DNA of 64,000 bases from Chitinophaga dinghuensis (GTDB lineage: Bacteria > Bacteroidota > Bacteroidia > Chitinophagales > Chitinophagaceae), in NCBI RefSeq assembly GCF_003259435.1, contig NZ_QLMA01000010.1, positions 242,560 through 306,559 on the forward strand, written 5' to 3'. The notes beneath the pieces were generated by a model. The model was given only the letters and a program-made list of their open reading frames with translations. It did no database searches and had not been told where the DNA came from. Of the stretch, positions 52,710 to 61,584 are shown one piece after another; position 1 is the first letter of the stretch; the number at the start of each line of letters is the position of its first letter. A program made the translations under genes and the position numbers.

Positions 52710-52717
52710 TATTTTTG
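52710..52717 (+). promoter_or_regulatory. Promoter -7 box for lspA
   Basis: TATTTTTG, 18 bases before the TTG start at 52736. Confidence 0.45.
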
Positions 52718-52735
52718 ATAAAATTTTAATGTCAC

Positions 52736-53392
52736 TTGAAGTATCGTCACGTCATCATTATTGTCTTACTCATTCTGGTTGTTGACCAGTCCCTGAAATT
52801 CTGGATTAAGACACACATGTTCATGCAGCAGGAATACATCATTTTTCCCAACTGGTTCCGCATTCATTTTATTGAAAATGAGGGAATGGCGTATGGGCTT
52901 AAATTTGGTGGCGACTTTGGAAAGATTTTCCTGACCTTGTTCCGACTGGCAGCAGTAGGTTGGGGATTCTATTACATGAACAAACTGGTTAAAGAAAAAT
53001 ACAGCAGAGGACTGCTGATCTGTGGATCGCTGATTCTGGCTGGCGCTGCCGGCAACCTGATCGACAGTATGTTCTACGGTATGATCTTCAATGACAGCAT
53101 GGGTTACGAAATCGCTAAATTCATGCCTCCGGGAGGCGGATATGGCAGTTTCCTCCACGGTCGCGTGGTAGATATGCTGTACTTCCCTATTTATGAAGGC
53201 TATCTGCCTAAATGGATTCCATTCAAAGGCGGCGATTACTTCGTGTTCTTCAGACCGGTGTTTAATGTGGCAGATGCAGCCATTTCTGTTGGCGTCATCA
53301 CTATATTGTTATTCCAGAAACGTTTCTTCGGCCGGCATATGCAGCCCAAAACACCTGCGAATAACGCGATCACCAACGATCATCTCGCATAA
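52736..53392 (+). CDS. lspA: Lipoprotein signal peptidase
   Basis: A 218-residue inner-membrane aspartic protease that removes lipoprotein signal peptides. The start is TTG (KYRHVIIIVLLILVVDQSLK). Catalytic Asp residues lie in GAAGNLIDSMFYG and FNVADAAIS. The usual family length is about 160-170; the extra residues sit between the two Asp motifs (IFNDSMGYEIAKFMPPGGGY and on) and at the C-terminus, as in other Bacteroidota. It serves the many lipoproteins coded here, such as GldB. Confidence 0.92.
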   Translation: MKYRHVIIIVLLILVVDQSLKFWIKTHMFMQQEYIIFPNWFRIHFIENEGMAYGLKFGGDFGKIFLTLFRLAAVGWGFYYMNKLVKEKYSRGLLICGSLILAGAAGNLIDSMFYGMIFNDSMGYEIAKFMPPGGGYGSFLHGRVVDMLYFPIYEGYLPKWIPFKGGDYFVFFRPVFNVADAAISVGVITILLFQKRFFGRHMQPKTPANNAITNDHLA

Positions 53393-53409
53393 AAATTAAT
53401 TTCTATAAA

Positions 53410-53454
53410 AATAAGAACCCGGTGGAACTGAAATTCCACCGGGTTCTTTATTTT
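53410..53454 (+). terminator. Terminator after lspA
   Basis: A 15-base perfect stem (53413-53427 with 53434-53448), a 6-base loop and a T-rich tail. Confidence 0.85.
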
Positions 53455-53475
53455 CGGGATATAATCCGTCTTTCC

Positions 53476-53928
53476 ATGAAAAAATTGGCCATCGTCTTTA
53501 TTAGCCTATTGCTCTCCCTGCATGTATTTGCCCAACAGGCGCCGAATTTCTCCGCTACAGACCTCAACGGCAAACCGGTGGAACTGAGTGCATTCAAAGG
53601 AAAGTATGTGCTGCTCGACTTCTGGGCTACCTGGTGCCCTCCCTGCATGGCCAAGATCCCTTTCCTGAAAGATATCCGCAAGAAATATCCTGCTGACAAA
53701 CTGGAAATGATTTCGGTGAGCCTGGATCATACCAAAAACCAATGTCAGCGTACTGTTCATAGCAAGGGTATGAACTGGATACATATCTATGATCGCCAGA
53801 ACATTCCTGCTACTTATAGTGTCCGTTATATTCCTACAATCTTCCTGATCGACCCTAAAGGAAAGATTATCTACAATAACGATGTAAATACCGAAGCAGA
53901 TCTCCTCCGAATTCTGGATCACATCTAA
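53476..53928 (+). CDS. TlpA-like exported thioredoxin
   Basis: A 150-residue thioredoxin-fold protein with a signal peptide (MKKLAIVFISLLLSLHVFAQ). The redox motif is WCPPC in DFWATWCPPCMAK near residue 58, followed by KIPFLKDIRKKYPADKLEMI and a cis-Pro region RYIPTIFLID. It belongs to the TlpA/ResA group of periplasmic disulfide reductases. The Met at 53476 is chosen because it begins the signal peptide; the longer frame overlaps the lspA terminator. Confidence 0.92.
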   Translation: MKKLAIVFISLLLSLHVFAQQAPNFSATDLNGKPVELSAFKGKYVLLDFWATWCPPCMAKIPFLKDIRKKYPADKLEMISVSLDHTKNQCQRTVHSKGMNWIHIYDRQNIPATYSVRYIPTIFLIDPKGKIIYNNDVNTEADLLRILDHI

Positions 53929-53935
53929 GTACCCA

Positions 53936-53985
53936 CTGCTGAAAAGCAGATTTTAATACATTGATCCTCAATGTATTAAAAATTT
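53936..53985 (+). terminator. Double hairpin after the TlpA-like gene
   Basis: A 5-base stem with GAAA loop (53936-53949) is followed by a 14-base perfect stem (53951-53964 with 53968-53981). The T tail is short. Confidence 0.6.
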
Positions 53986-53999
53986 ATATGCTATTTCGC

Positions 54000-54030
54000 T
54001 TTGAAATAATATTTTCCCGACCTACATTTG
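54000..54030 (+). promoter_or_regulatory. Promoter of the second TonB receptor
   Basis: TTTG at 54000-54003, a 19-base spacer and TACATTTG at 54023-54030: a full -33/-7 pair of the Bacteroidota type and the best in the window. It predicts a leader of about 125 bases. Confidence 0.7.
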
Positions 54031-54162
54031 TCTACCAATTCTATAGACTATATGGTTTTTAAACTCAAATATACAGCTATGCTAACTGCAGCACGATGTT
54101 GATTCCCAACAACGGCTTTCTGGTAATCCCCTTTCAATCAAAAATCTAATACGCACACAACT

Positions 54163-57030
54163 ATGCAAAAGTTTTTACCGATAATGGTTAAATACCTGCT
54201 CATCGCGCTGGTATTGAGCCCGACCTTGGTACATGCCCAACTGAACGGGTCATATGTTATCGAGGGAAAGATTGTAGACGACCATGGCGCGGGTCTCCCT
54301 GGCGCTTCTGTACAAATTCAAGGCACCTCTTTTGGCGCATCCACTGATACCAGCGGACATTTCGCCCTGACCACCAACACTAAATTTCCTTTCAAACTGG
54401 TGATTCGCCTGATTGGCTATCAGCCACAGGAATTTGAAGTGAGGAACAGCAACAGTAAGCTGGCCATTCAGTTATATACGCAATCATTGCTGGTGAATGA
54501 GGTGGTGGTATCCGCCTCCCGTCAGCAGGAAAAATTACTGCGCTCGCCCGTAGCTATTGAAAAGCTGGACATCCGGGCATTGAAAGAAACGCCTTCTTCT
54601 ACCTTCTATGATGCCCTGGGTAATCTTAAAGGCGTACAAATGACTACCGCCGGATTGACCTTTAAAGTGTTCAACACCAGAGGTTTCAATGTACCCAATA
54701 ACTTTCGTTTTATGCAACTGGTGGACGGTGTGGATAACCAGGCCGCTACCCTGGGCGTACCGCTGGGAAATGCCATTGGACCTACAGAGCTGGACATCAG
54801 CAGCGTGGAAGTAACGCCAGGCGCATCATCGGCGCTGTATGGGATGAATGCGATCAATGGTATGTCAAATCTCACTACAAAAAATCCATTCGAATATCAG
54901 GGCGTTAGCGTCTATCAGAAAATTGCATTCAATCACTTTGATGGAAATGGCCGCGGACCTAAACCTATCACGGAAACGGCTGTACGTTATGCACAAGCCT
55001 ATTCCAAATGGTTCGCGTGGAAAGTGAATTTCAGTTACATGGAAGGAACCGACTGGTATGCCGACAACAAAACTGATTTCAACCCGCAAACGAAAGCCAA
55101 TCCTGACTTTCCACAGTTGAGCGGTCCAAATAATATTGCCAATGATGCCTGGAATAAATATGGAGATAATGCCAATTTACAGGTAATTGATAAAGACGGT
55201 CGTGCTTATAATGTGCACAGAACAGGGTATTGGGAGAAAGATCTGGCTGGCGATTACAAGGTAAAAAATACGAAAGCGGATGTCAGTCTGAATTTCCGCA
55301 TGCCGCATAAACTCGAGTTATCATATGCTTATCGCGTTGGTATTATGGATGGTTTCTTCCAACGTGGTAACCGTATTGGTTTAAAAGGTGTGGAAGTACA
55401 GAATCATAAAATTGAGTTGACCCATCCTGATTTTACCGTTCGGTCTTATGTATCCATTGAGAATACGGGGAATTCTTACAATATGAACCCGTTGGCGGAT
55501 AATCTGGAGAAATCATTCAAATCAGACAAGGTATGGCTGGCAGATTATACCAACGCATTGAATCAGGCACTGACGAATAATGCGGATCTGGTAGCTGCGC
55601 ATCAAGCCGCCAGAGCTGCTGCAGACGCAGGTAGGTTTACGCCGGGTACAGCTGCATTTGACGCGCAGGTTGCGAAAATAAAAAGTGTAAATGACTGGGA
55701 TATATACCCTACTTCCAAAAACCCTAACAATACAACGGGCGGCGCCGCCTTGTTACAAAAGAGTCGCTTCTACCATACAGAAGGTACCTGGAACCTGCGC
55801 AAATACGTGCATTTCATGGATCTGCTGGTAGGCGCGGATTACAGAACTTATGAGATTATTCCGGATGGGAACAACTTCGTGGATTTCTCCCGGCCAGCGG
55901 ATAAGCGCAATCAACCTGGCGGAAAGCATATCTGGTATGGTAAAGCAGGCGGATTTGTGCAAGGAGCTAAAACGTTCTTTAATGATGCGTTGAAAATCAC
56001 GGCTTCTTTGCGGTATGATAAGAACGAACAGTTTGAGGGGAAAGTGAATCCCCGAGTAGCGGCTGTCTACAGTATTAAAGATAAACATAACTTCCGCCTG
56101 AGCTGGCAGAATGGATTTAGATTCCCTTCCCTGTTTGAAGCCTATTCCTTCGTAAACAACGGACAGGTAAGGCGTGTGGGCGGTTTGCCATTCATTGAGC
56201 AAGGCCTCGGATATTTCAAAAACTCCTTCCTGACCAGCACCGTAGATGCGTTCGGAATAGCTGTTAATAAAACTATCAATGCGGAACATGTGAGTAAAGA
56301 TGTAGCGGCCGCTAAGAATGCAGGAATACTGAAAGTAGCGAATCTGGACCCGATAGTACCGGAAGAAATACATTCCGTTGAAGGTGGTTATAAGGCCGTG
56401 TTACTTGATAATAAGTTGTTTGTGGATGTAGACGGATATTACTCATCCTACAAGCATTTCATTGGGCAGATTGAAGCAGTTGTGCCGACAAGCGGTAATG
56501 TAAATGCACCGGATCAGTCAGTATTGAATCAGATGCTGGATAAGAGTTTACAGAATCGTTACCGCGTATGGACCAACAGTAAATCCACTGTGAATAACTA
56601 TGGTTTTGCGGTAGCTGTCACTTATGATATTTATAAATCCTTCACTATTTCAGGGAATGCCAATTATAACAAACTGGCACAGGATAAAACCAAGGATGAC
56701 GCGTTGATTCCTGGTTTCAATACGCCGGAATGGTTTACCAATATTAGTTTTGGTAATCGTAATGTATTACCGAATCTGGGATTCAATGTGGTTTGGCATT
56801 GGCAGGATAATTTTTACTGGCAGAATCTATTTGGTAATGGCGATGTTCCTGCTTACAGTACAGTGGATGCGCAGGTTACTTATCGGGTACCTAAAATTAA
56901 AACAGCGTTTAAGCTTGGCGCCTCCAATCTGTTTAACAGTGCGTATTTCCAATATGTGGGCGGGCCTACTATCCGTGGACTGTATTATTTCAGTATTACT
57001 TTCGACGATGTTTTTAAGAAGAAATCGTAA
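54163..57030 (+). CDS. TonB-dependent receptor
   Basis: A 955-residue outer-membrane receptor. Signal peptide (to about residue 25, VHAQ), a CarboxypepD_reg-like domain (VIEGKIVDDHGAGLPGASVQ, 30-110), a plug (VVVSASRQQEKLLRSPVAIE, then GVQMTTAGLTFKVFNTRGFN and VEVTPGASSALYGMNAINGM) and a barrel ending YYFSITFDDVFKKK. The plug is better conserved than in the Oar-like receptor. No susD or siderophore gene is adjacent, so the ligand is unknown. A good promoter with a leader of about 125 bases precedes it. Confidence 0.92.
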   Translation: MQKFLPIMVKYLLIALVLSPTLVHAQLNGSYVIEGKIVDDHGAGLPGASVQIQGTSFGASTDTSGHFALTTNTKFPFKLVIRLIGYQPQEFEVRNSNSKLAIQLYTQSLLVNEVVVSASRQQEKLLRSPVAIEKLDIRALKETPSSTFYDALGNLKGVQMTTAGLTFKVFNTRGFNVPNNFRFMQLVDGVDNQAATLGVPLGNAIGPTELDISSVEVTPGASSALYGMNAINGMSNLTTKNPFEYQGVSVYQKIAFNHFDGNGRGPKPITETAVRYAQAYSKWFAWKVNFSYMEGTDWYADNKTDFNPQTKANPDFPQLSGPNNIANDAWNKYGDNANLQVIDKDGRAYNVHRTGYWEKDLAGDYKVKNTKADVSLNFRMPHKLELSYAYRVGIMDGFFQRGNRIGLKGVEVQNHKIELTHPDFTVRSYVSIENTGNSYNMNPLADNLEKSFKSDKVWLADYTNALNQALTNNADLVAAHQAARAAADAGRFTPGTAAFDAQVAKIKSVNDWDIYPTSKNPNNTTGGAALLQKSRFYHTEGTWNLRKYVHFMDLLVGADYRTYEIIPDGNNFVDFSRPADKRNQPGGKHIWYGKAGGFVQGAKTFFNDALKITASLRYDKNEQFEGKVNPRVAAVYSIKDKHNFRLSWQNGFRFPSLFEAYSFVNNGQVRRVGGLPFIEQGLGYFKNSFLTSTVDAFGIAVNKTINAEHVSKDVAAAKNAGILKVANLDPIVPEEIHSVEGGYKAVLLDNKLFVDVDGYYSSYKHFIGQIEAVVPTSGNVNAPDQSVLNQMLDKSLQNRYRVWTNSKSTVNNYGFAVAVTYDIYKSFTISGNANYNKLAQDKTKDDALIPGFNTPEWFTNISFGNRNVLPNLGFNVVWHWQDNFYWQNLFGNGDVPAYSTVDAQVTYRVPKIKTAFKLGASNLFNSAYFQYVGGPTIRGLYYFSITFDDVFKKKS

Positions 57031-57053
57031 TCATTTTGCCAATAGTTGTTTAT

Positions 57054-57097
57054 AAAAGGTCAGGCCGGGCGAGCAATTCGTCCGGCCTGATGCTTTA
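57054..57097. terminator. Bidirectional terminator
   Basis: A stem of 13 pairs with one G-T (57060-57072 with 57078-57090) and short A/T runs on both sides, between convergent genes. Confidence 0.75.
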
Positions 57098-58087
57098 TAC
57101 AATCTGATTGACCAGCGGTTCTTTGTTGGCAAACTTCGCGATATTATTGAGTGTTGTTTCTGCGATTTGTGTGAGTGCTTCCTGTGTGAAGAAGCCCTGG
57201 TGGGAGGTGATGAGTACATTGGGGAAAGTGGTGAGTCGCGCCCATACATCATCCTGAATAATTGCTCCGGATAGATCCTGGAAGAAAAGATGTTCTTCCT
57301 GTTCATACACATCTATACCCAATGCGCCAATATGGCCATTCTTCAGCGCTTCCACGACTGCTTTGGTATCTATTAGTCCACCGCGACTCGTATTAATAAT
57401 CACTACTCCTTTCTTAGTCTGTGCGATGGTTTGTTCATTGATGAGATGCTTTGTTTCTGGTGTGAGTGGGCAATGCAGGGAGATGATATCTGATGTTTTC
57501 AGAATGGTATCCACATCTACATATTGCACGCCTGCTTGTTGTAAGGATTCATTGGGATAGAGATCGTGTGCCAGTACGCGGCAACCGAATCCCAGCATGA
57601 TTTTACAGAATACGGCGCCGATATTTCCGGTACCGATTACGCCTACTGTTTTCCCAAATATATCGAAGCCTTCCAGTCCATTGAGTGTGAAGTTACTCTC
57701 ACGTACACGGTTATACGCTTTACAGATTTTACGGTTAACCGCCATCAGTAAAGTCACGGCATGTTCTGCTACGGCATGTGGCGAATATGCTGGCACGCGC
57801 ACCACCGGTATTTTCAAGGCAGCAGCGGCTTTCAGGTCTACGTTGTTGAAGCCGGCAGCACGGAGTGCTATCAATTCAATTCCTCGTTCTTTCAGTTGGG
57901 TTAGAACGGTAGCATCCAGTTTATCGTTTACGAAGGCGCAGACAACGTTTTCTCCGGGTTTTACGAGGGCGGTATTATCTGCATTCAGGGGATATTCCAG
58001 GAAGCGGAGTTGGAATTGGTGAGACACGTTGGCCTTTGTGAAATAGGACTTATCGTAGGGTTGGGCGCTGAAAAAAAGTATATTCAT
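57095..58087 (-). CDS. ldhA: D-2-hydroxyacid dehydrogenase, D-lactate dehydrogenase-like
   Basis: A 330-residue NAD-dependent enzyme. The opening MNILFFSAQPYDKSYFTKAN, the NAD loop VGVIGTGNIGAVFCKIMLGF near residue 146, the substrate Arg in VIINTSRGGLIDTKA near 234 and the catalytic His in LITSHQGFFTQEAL near 296 match fermentative D-lactate dehydrogenases of the LdhA type. It reduces pyruvate to D-lactate. It follows fumC on the same strand but is separated from it by a terminator. Confidence 0.9.
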   Translation of the reverse strand: MNILFFSAQPYDKSYFTKANVSHQFQLRFLEYPLNADNTALVKPGENVVCAFVNDKLDATVLTQLKERGIELIALRAAGFNNVDLKAAAALKIPVVRVPAYSPHAVAEHAVTLLMAVNRKICKAYNRVRESNFTLNGLEGFDIFGKTVGVIGTGNIGAVFCKIMLGFGCRVLAHDLYPNESLQQAGVQYVDVDTILKTSDIISLHCPLTPETKHLINEQTIAQTKKGVVIINTSRGGLIDTKAVVEALKNGHIGALGIDVYEQEEHLFFQDLSGAIIQDDVWARLTTFPNVLITSHQGFFTQEALTQIAETTLNNIAKFANKEPLVNQIV

Positions 58088-58118
58088 CTCCGTTAGATAT
58101 TGATATATACTAAGTTAC

Positions 58119-58156
58119 AAAAAGAAGGGCGTCTCTAGCAGGTAGAGACGCCCTAT
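58119..58156 (-). terminator. Terminator after fumC
   Basis: A 12-base perfect stem (58126-58137 with 58143-58154) and a 5-base loop, with a T-rich tail on the minus strand. Confidence 0.85.
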
Positions 58157-58176
58157 TATACAGATAATTTAAATGC

Positions 58177-59577
58177 TTATTTGATATCGCCAACCATGTG
58201 AGCTGGTACTACCCACTCATCGAATTCAGCAGGGGTTACATAACCCAGTTTCACTGCCATTTCTTTGAGGGTAGTTCCTTCCTTATGAGCTTTCTGCGCG
58301 ATTTCAGCTGCTTTGTAGTAGCCGATTTTGGTATTCAGTGCAGTTACCAGCATGAGGGAGTTTTCCACATGTTTTTTGATATTGGCTTCGATAGGTTCGA
58401 TTCCTTCTGCACATTTGTCGTTGAAGCTTACGCAGCCATCACCGATGAGGCGGGCAGAGTGGAGGAAGTTGTAAATCATTACAGGTTTGAACACGTTCAG
58501 TTCGAAGTGACCGGTAGCGCCGCCGATGTTGATGGCAACGTCGTTACCGAGTACTTGTGCAGCGATCATGGTGAGGGCTTCGCACTGAGTAGGGTTCACT
58601 TTACCTGGCATGATAGAAGAACCTGGTTCGTTGTCTGGGATGTGGATTTCGCCGATACCTGCGCGTGGGCCGGAGCTGAGCATGCGGATATCGTTGGCGA
58701 TTTTCATCAGACTAACGGCTACTGTTTTCAGCGCGCCATGTGCTTCCACGATGGCATCGTGTGCAGCCAGTGCTTCGAATTTATTTTCGGCAGTAACGAA
58801 AGGCAGGCCAGTAAGCTGGGCGATGTTTTTCGCTACATTTTCATCATATCCTTTAGGAGTGTTGATACCAGTACCTACCGCAGTACCACCCAGTGCGAGT
58901 TCGCTGAGGTGTTCGAGGGTATTGTTGATGGCTTTCAGACCGTGATCCAGCTGAGATACATAGCCGCTGATTTCCTGACCCAGGGTGAGTGGAGTAGCGT
59001 CCATGAAGTGGGTACGGCCGATTTTCACGATATGTTTGAAGGCTTCTGCTTTCTGAGCGAGGGTATCGCGCAGTTTTTTGATACCAGGGATGGTGGTTTC
59101 TACCAGGATTTTATATGCAGCAATGTGCATAGCGGTAGGGAAGGTATCATTGGAAGACTGGGATTTATTCACATCATCGTTAGGATGCAGGAATTTCTCT
59201 TTGTCCGTCAGTTGACCACCGTGTATTACGTGACCACGATAAGCTACCACCTCATTCACGTTCATGTTGGACTGGGTACCGGAGCCTGTTTGCCAAACTA
59301 CCAGTGGAAATTCGTTATCCAGTTTACCTTCGAGGATTTCGTCACAAACACGGCCAATCAGGTCGCTTTTTTCCTGCGGCAGTACGCCTGCCTGGGAGTT
59401 GGTCAGGGCTGCAGCTTTCTTCAGGTATGCAAAAGCCTTGATGATTTCCTTAGGCATCTTGTTGATGTCCTGAGCGATCTTGAAATTTTCAATGGAGCGC
59501 TGAGTCTGAGCGCCATAGTAAGCGGTTGCAGGCACTTTCACCTCGCCCATTGTGTCTTTCTCTATTCTGAATTCCAT
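58177..59577 (-). CDS. fumC: Fumarate hydratase class II
   Basis: A 466-residue iron-independent fumarase of the TCA cycle. It shows the N-terminal MEFRIEKDTMGEVKVPATAY, SGTQSNMNVNEV near residue 100, the GRTHFMDATPLTLGQE region near 185 and the family signature GSSIMPGKVNPTQCE near 318. The length is standard. A TACTTTTG box lies 20 bases upstream of the ATG on the minus strand. Confidence 0.96.
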   Translation of the reverse strand: MEFRIEKDTMGEVKVPATAYYGAQTQRSIENFKIAQDINKMPKEIIKAFAYLKKAAALTNSQAGVLPQEKSDLIGRVCDEILEGKLDNEFPLVVWQTGSGTQSNMNVNEVVAYRGHVIHGGQLTDKEKFLHPNDDVNKSQSSNDTFPTAMHIAAYKILVETTIPGIKKLRDTLAQKAEAFKHIVKIGRTHFMDATPLTLGQEISGYVSQLDHGLKAINNTLEHLSELALGGTAVGTGINTPKGYDENVAKNIAQLTGLPFVTAENKFEALAAHDAIVEAHGALKTVAVSLMKIANDIRMLSSGPRAGIGEIHIPDNEPGSSIMPGKVNPTQCEALTMIAAQVLGNDVAINIGGATGHFELNVFKPVMIYNFLHSARLIGDGCVSFNDKCAEGIEPIEANIKKHVENSLMLVTALNTKIGYYKAAEIAQKAHKEGTTLKEMAVKLGYVTPAEFDEWVVPAHMVGDIK

Positions 59578-59597
59578 AGCGTAAACTTTTAAGGCTA

Positions 59598-59605
59598 CAA
59601 AAGTA
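59598..59605 (-). promoter_or_regulatory. Promoter -7 box for fumC
   Basis: The minus strand reads TACTTTTG, matching TAnnTTTG, 20 bases before the ATG. Confidence 0.5.
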
Positions 59606-59617
59606 GCTAATTACAGA

Positions 59618-60394
59618 TTATTCCCCTTTGAAATTCGCTTGTCTTTTCTCCAAAAATGCGGAAGCGCCTTCGTGGAGGTCTTTTGTAGCGAAGCTGGCGG
59701 CGAATTCTTTCACTTCTGTTTCAAAACCGTCCTGATCCTTATCCAGGGCGGCGTTTACGCATTTTATCACCCCGGCAATGGCCAATGGGGCTTTAGCATG
59801 GATTTTTTGCAGGATCGCTTTGGCTTTTGGGAGGAGCTCCGCCTGTGGCACCACATGGTTGACGAGTCCCCATGAAAGTGCGTCTGCGGCAGCAATCATA
59901 TCTGCTGTCATCATTAATTCCATGGCTTTACCCTTTCCAACCAGTTGTGTGAGTCGTTGCGTACCGCCATATCCAGGGATGAGGCCCAGATTTACTTCTG
60001 GTTGTCCGAATTTGGCATTTTCGCTTGCGATTCTGAAATGACAGGCCATGGCCAGTTCGCAGCCTCCGCCGAGGGCAAAACCATTCACGGCAGCGATGAT
60101 CGGTTTATGACTTTTTTCAATACGATGGAAGATAACATGACCTTTTTTTGCCAGTTCTTCTCCTTCTTTGGTAGAGAGTTTGAGGAATTCGGAGATATCC
60201 GCGCCTGCCACAAAGGCTTTTTCACCGGAGCCGGTGATGATAGCGCTTTTGATGTCTTTGTTGCTGTACACTTCATCAATGGCCAGTGCCAGTTCTGCCA
60301 TCACCGTTTGATTGAGGGCATTCATCTTATCCGGCCTGTTGATGGTGATAATGAGCGTATTATTTTCCAGTTGGGTACTTAATGTCTGATACAT
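59618..60394 (-). CDS. Enoyl-CoA hydratase/isomerase family protein
   Basis: A 258-residue crotonase-fold protein. It shows INRPDKMNALNQTVMAEL, the oxyanion-hole segments GEKAFVAGADISEF near 65 and AAVNGFALGGGCELAMACHF near 100, and the catalytic-Glu region FGQPEVNLGLIPGYGGTQRL near 130. It probably hydrates short-chain enoyl-CoA in beta-oxidation. The Met at 60394 is preferred over one eight codons upstream. It is alone, with no thiolase or dehydrogenase gene beside it. Confidence 0.92.
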   Translation of the reverse strand: MYQTLSTQLENNTLIITINRPDKMNALNQTVMAELALAIDEVYSNKDIKSAIITGSGEKAFVAGADISEFLKLSTKEGEELAKKGHVIFHRIEKSHKPIIAAVNGFALGGGCELAMACHFRIASENAKFGQPEVNLGLIPGYGGTQRLTQLVGKGKAMELMMTADMIAAADALSWGLVNHVVPQAELLPKAKAILQKIHAKAPLAIAGVIKCVNAALDKDQDGFETEVKEFAASFATKDLHEGASAFLEKRQANFKGE

Positions 60395-60480
60395 GAACCG
60401 TAGTTTTAGTGTATCCAATATTAAGCAATTTTCTATTTTTTCACGCGGTGGCGCCTGCGGCGCTAGTGAGCGGATTTTTT

Positions 60481-60606
60481 TTCACGCAAAGCAGCAAAGG
60501 GGCAAAGAATGGGGTTTGTTGATTGGGGCGATTGGGTTTCACGCAAAGCAGCAGAGGCAGCAAAGGGGCAAAGAATGAGGTTTTGCTGATTGTGCTGCTT
60601 TGCGTG
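60481..60606. repeat. Intergenic repeat: two direct copies plus an inverted partial copy
   Basis: Copy 1 (60481-60525) and copy 2 (60538-60592) both begin TTCACGCAAAGCAGC and end in GATTG; copy 2 has a small internal insertion. An inverted partial copy follows: 14 bases at 60540-60553 are repeated in reverse complement at 60593-60606, so copy 2 can form a hairpin. A short tandem of ATTAGCTTG follows at about 60631. The spacer holds no credible gene. Confidence 0.75.
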
Positions 60607-60649
60607 ATATTTTGTTTGATGTTATGCTTTATTAGCTTGATTAGCTTGA

Positions 60650-61495
60650 TTAGTATTCGATTTCCATTTTGGCGTTTCCATTTTTGAAGCGCACATAATT
60701 GGTTTTCTTGTGTGCCACTTTGTATACATGGCTGTTGAAGCTGTAGCTGAGGGTTACGAACACCAGTTTGGCATCCAGTCCTTGATTAGGGTATACGCTG
60801 TTGCCAGATTTATCCTTTGTTTTGAAATCCTTGTTAAAGAAGTTCTGTGGATAATACTGCACTTTCAAGCCAAAGGAAGGTGCAAATCTCATCCCTGCGA
60901 ATACAGAAGGCATCAGCAGAGGAGTACGATCGCTAAACCATTCATTGAATTTGCTTTCTTTTTTGCCATCGATGAATACTTTCTCTTTGTAGTTGAAGGC
61001 CAGGTCACATTCTGCACCGGCAAAGAAGAAGAAAGTTCCTCTGTGAAGGTCGCCGAATTTGAAACCAAGGGGAACGCCTAATGTGTAGACACGTTGTTTG
61101 AGTTTTACAGAATCATACGGTTTAGTGATCAACCCAATATTCTTGATATTAAGTCCGGTGAAGATCCCGAAATGCCGGCCGAAATCCTTATTGATATTGG
61201 TTCCGAAGTTAAAGAAGTAGGTAAAACGCGGAATATTTCTCACATGTTCACCATTGTTAGTCACCTGGGCGAAGGATAACAGGCCTAAGTCGCCACCGTT
61301 TGTGCGGTATACGCCTTTGCGATACTTTGGATATTTACCGAAGGCAATGGTCAGCAACGGGCCTTTAACGCCTCTGTAGGAGCTACTATCCTGGGCATGG
61401 TTTCCGGTTCCCACAGAGTCGGTTTCCTGGGCGAAGGTACTTGTAGTGGCTGCGATCATGAGCAGCAGCAGTACAGATAATGATTTGATTGTCAT
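60650..61495 (-). CDS. Exported beta-rich protein, probably outer-membrane barrel
   Basis: A 281-residue protein with a signal peptide (MTIKSLSVLLLLMIAATTSTFAQ). The mature part is rich in alternating hydrophobic and aromatic residues (FTYFFNFGTNINKDFGRHFG, GTFFFFAGAECDLAFNYKE, SFGLKVQYYPQNFFN), as in beta-barrel or outer-membrane-associated proteins. It ends with a basic stretch and IEY, not a classical barrel end. No family is recognised with certainty and the function is unknown. The intergenic repeat lies directly downstream. Confidence 0.75.
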   Translation of the reverse strand: MTIKSLSVLLLLMIAATTSTFAQETDSVGTGNHAQDSSSYRGVKGPLLTIAFGKYPKYRKGVYRTNGGDLGLLSFAQVTNNGEHVRNIPRFTYFFNFGTNINKDFGRHFGIFTGLNIKNIGLITKPYDSVKLKQRVYTLGVPLGFKFGDLHRGTFFFFAGAECDLAFNYKEKVFIDGKKESKFNEWFSDRTPLLMPSVFAGMRFAPSFGLKVQYYPQNFFNKDFKTKDKSGNSVYPNQGLDAKLVFVTLSYSFNSHVYKVAHKKTNYVRFKNGNAKMEIEY

Positions 61496-61584
61496 AAAAT
61501 GGCGGTTCTATTTTAGGTAACTGATGGTAATTTTAGAAGAAGACGACCCGACAATCAAAATGTTACGACTACAAGATAAATTTG

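Noticed and set aside
58198..59592. 464-codon plus-strand open frame
   Set aside because: It lies wholly antisense to the intact fumC gene, and its protein is a Phe/His/Cys-rich shadow with no domain.
60393..60578. 61-codon plus-strand frame
   Set aside because: It is mostly a translation of the intergenic repeat (HAKQQRGKEW twice) and has no independent support.
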